This document shows positions 61,897 to 64,000 of a DNA stretch of 64,000 nucleotides, one piece after another; positions within the stretch are counted from its first letter, which is position 1; each line of letters starts with the position of its first letter. The translations under genes and the position numbers were made by a program. The notes beneath the pieces were generated by a model. The model did not search any database, had not been told where the DNA came from, and saw only the letters and a list, made by a program, of their open reading frames with translations. Origin of the DNA: Microbacterium thalassium (lineage in GTDB: Bacteria; Actinomycetota; Actinomycetes; Actinomycetales; Microbacteriaceae); the NCBI RefSeq assembly GCF_014208045.1, contig NZ_JACHML010000001.1:434001-498000 (forward strand). Direction: 5' to 3'.

Positions 61897-62804
61897 GCCA
61901 GAACCAGATCACCCGCGTCGACACGGTCGCCAACCCCATCACGTCGCCGATCGAGGAGGTGCAGGCCGCCAAGGAGGCGCAGGCACGCCTTCGCCGCCAG
62001 CGCAGCCGCGCCATGACCAAGGCGCTGCTGCGCTCGCTCGGCAACGCCGCGATCACCCTGGCCGTGCTGCTGGTGCTGTGGCAGGCGGTCGTCAGCCTCA
62101 CCGGCATCTCGCCGTTCGTCGCGAAGGGCCCGCTCGACGTGTGGCAGTTCCTCGTGACCGACCCGGATGCCGCCGAGAACCGCGCCGAGATGGCGCCGCT
62201 GCTCGCCCAGACGCTCGCCGACTCGGCGCTCGGGTTCGTGGTGGGCATGATCGTCGCGATCGTGCTCGCGGTCCTGTTCAGCCTGTCGCGGTCGGTCGAG
62301 GCCGGCGTGATGCCGCTCGTGCTGCTGCTGCGCACCATCCCGCTCGTCGCCATCGCCCCGGTGATCATCCTCATCACCGGGCGCGGCACGACGGCGTCGG
62401 TGGCCGTCATCGGCACGATCGTGGTGCTGTTCCCGGCGCTCGCGAACGTGCTCTTCGGCCTCAACCGTGCCAGCCAGCAGAGCCTCGACGTCGTCCACGT
62501 CTTCGGCGGAAACCGCCTGATGACGATGCGCAAGGTGAACATGCCCGGCGCCCTGCCGAGCGTCTTCGCCGCCGCACGCGTCTCGGTGCCGGGCGCGGTC
62601 ACGGGCGCGCTGCTGGCCGAGTGGCTCTCGACGGGCACCGGCATCGGCGGCTCGATCCTGAAGTTCAACGCGCAGGCGCAGTTCACCGAGCTGTGGGCCT
62701 CCATCGCCCTCATCACGATCATCACGCTCGTGCTGTACAACATCGTCCAGATCGCCGAGAACATCGTCCTCGCCCGCATGGCGATGACCACGGCGCAGCA
62801 GTGA
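61893..62804 (+). CDS. ABC transporter permease 2 (BPD type)
   Basis: A 303-residue permease with a charged cytoplasmic N-terminus (about 20-45), helices and the contact loop LDVVHVFGGNRLMTMRKVNMPGALP. The sequence is distinct from permease 1 but shares the fold. It is the last gene of the operon; a 14-bp perfect hairpin follows. Confidence 0.9.
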   Translation: MSQNQITRVDTVANPITSPIEEVQAAKEAQARLRRQRSRAMTKALLRSLGNAAITLAVLLVLWQAVVSLTGISPFVAKGPLDVWQFLVTDPDAAENRAEMAPLLAQTLADSALGFVVGMIVAIVLAVLFSLSRSVEAGVMPLVLLLRTIPLVAIAPVIILITGRGTTASVAVIGTIVVLFPALANVLFGLNRASQQSLDVVHVFGGNRLMTMRKVNMPGALPSVFAAARVSVPGAVTGALLAEWLSTGTGIGGSILKFNAQAQFTELWASIALITIITLVLYNIVQIAENIVLARMAMTTAQQ

Positions 62805-62818
62805 CGCGCTGGTCCTGA

Positions 62819-62861
62819 CCCGCGGTCGTCCGGGCACTCCGGTGCGTCGGACGACCGCGGG
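62819..62861. terminator. terminator of the NMT1-type transporter operon
   Basis: CCCGCGGTCGTCCG (62819-62832) pairs perfectly with CGGACGACCGCGGG (62848-62861), with a 15-nt loop. No T tract follows. Confidence 0.8.
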
Positions 62862-62928
62862 CAGCGCGGCACACCGGCGCCGCACAAGGTCTGTCCACAG
62901 GCGGTCGGGGGCAGGGTCCCGGACCGCC

Positions 62929-62934
62929 TAGATT
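62929..62934 (+). promoter_or_regulatory. -10 element of the last gene
   Basis: TAGATT; a short leader with GGAG (62954-62957) precedes the ATG at 62963. Confidence 0.4.
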
Positions 62935-62962
62935 CGTGGGGTCTCGATCCGCAGGAGCACCC

Positions 62963-64000
62963 ATGACGACCGACCCGGACGCCGAACCCATGCCGCCGTT
63001 CGCGGCGCGATATCTGACCCATCTGTGGCGGGGAGGGTATCTCTGGGGCGTCGCGGGCTTCGCCGCGCTCCAGCTGATCTTCGGTCGCGAACCCGCGGCC
63101 GTGCTCTACGGAGCACTGGTCACCCTCGCGCTCCTGGCTGTCGTCGCGGCGTTCAACCTCCGACGCCTCGAGCGGCTCGCCACCTTCCGCCCGCGCGACG
63201 TCGGAGTGGGCGAGACGATCGACGATCACCTGCCCGTCTCGGCGGTCACGGCCCCCGATGCGCTGCAGAGCGCCCGGGACGCCGGTGTCCTGTGGACGGC
63301 CACGCTGGTGCTCGCCACGGCCGGCCTCTCCTGGGGGTGGGTCGCCATCCTCGGCTTCGAGCCGGCCGGCCCGGCAGAGTTCGCTGCCTTCGTTGCTGTC
63401 ATCGTCGGCTCGGTCGCATACCTGATCCTCGCCCCGTCGATCGTCATCGCCTTGATCATCCGCGCGCGCAATGCCGGCATCCTCGCCCATCGCCCCGGGG
63501 CTCTCGTGCTCACCGGGTGGTTCGGCCTCGAAGACGTCATCACGACGGGCAACCTGCTCCGGCGGCTCACCTCGACGCCACAGCCCTGGTGGCGCGCACG
63601 TGTCCGCTCATTCGAGACGGTGGTCGCCGACGGCGAGGGCATCGCGTTCTGGCGCGGCGGCGCCCACCCGATCCGCCAGTATCTGCTGCCCTGGGACCAG
63701 GTGGGACCCGTGGCGATGACGATCGTCGGCGTGGGCTCGTCGCCCTCCCCGTCGGGCATCGCCGTCAACGCCCGTCTCCCCGAGGAGGATCAAGGATGGG
63801 CTCACGTCGAGTTCATCCCGACACGCACCTCGATGCTGCTCGCGTTCCCCTACACCTCCCCCGACAAGGTCTCGGCCTTCGCCCGGGCGATCGAGGCCCG
63901 TCGCCCGTACCGGACCGGATTCTTCCGAGGGGCGTCGCTCGAGGAGTGGCGGACCGACATCGAGGGTTCGCTGCGTGAGGGCGACCTCGATGAGCCTGCG
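62963..64000 (+). CDS. hypothetical membrane protein, C-terminus cut by the window edge
   Basis: The frame is open to the right edge (346 codons visible). It has four helices: two at about 25-40 and 45-65, and two at about 110-135 and 140-165. A cytoplasmic or outer domain follows that looks like a PH-like or beta-rich fold (VLTGWFGLEDVITTGNLLRRL, then GIAFWRGGAHPIRQYLLPWDQVG). I do not recognise the family. GGAG precedes the ATG by 6 nt. The stop lies outside. Confidence 0.7.
   Translation, partial: MTTDPDAEPMPPFAARYLTHLWRGGYLWGVAGFAALQLIFGREPAAVLYGALVTLALLAVVAAFNLRRLERLATFRPRDVGVGETIDDHLPVSAVTAPDALQSARDAGVLWTATLVLATAGLSWGWVAILGFEPAGPAEFAAFVAVIVGSVAYLILAPSIVIALIIRARNAGILAHRPGALVLTGWFGLEDVITTGNLLRRLTSTPQPWWRARVRSFETVVADGEGIAFWRGGAHPIRQYLLPWDQVGPVAMTIVGVGSSPSPSGIAVNARLPEEDQGWAHVEFIPTRTSMLLAFPYTSPDKVSAFARAIEARRPYRTGFFRGASLEEWRTDIEGSLREGDLDEPA

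Overview
The window is about 70% G+C and densely coded on both strands. It has many GTG starts, ATGA/GTGA stop-start overlaps and leaderless -10-to-start promoters, together with DUF3073, SCO4848-type, Rv2578c-type and DUF222/HNH proteins. These point to a high-GC actinobacterium, most probably a member of the Microbacteriaceae such as Microbacterium (inference; no rRNA is present). It looks like ordinary chromosome: I see no tRNA, rRNA, insertion sequence, prophage or CRISPR array.

Layout. 0-4.8 kb: the N-terminal part of a secreted subtilase that runs off the left edge, diverging from a YkoEDC-type ECF transporter. 4.8-14.4 kb: an acyl-CoA dehydrogenase, a VanY-type peptidase, an Rv2578c-type radical SAM protein behind a near-consensus SOS box, a gamma-glutamylcyclotransferase-like gene, a TetR/hydrolase divergent pair with two operators, a DEAD-box helicase with an RD-rich repeat tail, a DUF998 membrane protein and a monooxygenase-like gene. 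14.4-23.4 kb: an RND permease with a long acidic tail, a crcB pair, TipAS-type MerR, a DUF4097/PadR operon with twin operators, a universal stress protein and DUF3073.

23.6-43.4 kb is rich in purine genes: purF, purM, purD, purC, purS, purQ and an NCS2 permease. They are interspersed with a GCS2 ligase, a sterol-carrier-like protein, a GNAT-AAA+ fusion and a CcdA/thioredoxin pair. A complete cellobiose locus (cebE-cebF-cebG-bglC-cebR, minus strand) lies between the permease and purS, with three copies of a CebR-type palindrome at its promoter. purL does not follow purQ. Instead there is a five-gene, tightly coupled operon of unknown function (43.5-47.4 kb): a DoxX-like protein, a small membrane protein, an acyl-CoA-dehydrogenase-like flavoprotein, a PhnD-like protein without signal peptide, and a radical SAM protein with a TusA-like N-terminus. 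It is preceded by a 26-bp palindrome and is the best candidate here for an undescribed system.

47.5-52.9 kb: assorted single genes (DUF1761, 2-hydroxyacid dehydrogenase, methyltransferase, GNAT, SCO4848-type, DUF222-HNH, MobA-like). 52.9-62.8 kb: a purine-oxidation block (XdhC, 8-oxoguanine deaminase-like amidohydrolase, FAD subunit, fused FeS-molybdopterin subunit) followed by an NMT1-type ABC transporter with two permeases. A membrane protein runs off the right edge.

Two window-wide patterns stand out. The heptamer GGATGCC occurs about 75 times counting both strands, roughly five times the composition-based expectation, and it also forms the stems of several terminators. At least 20 genes have an nAnnnT -10 hexamer ending 5-7 nt before the start codon, predicting leaderless mRNAs.
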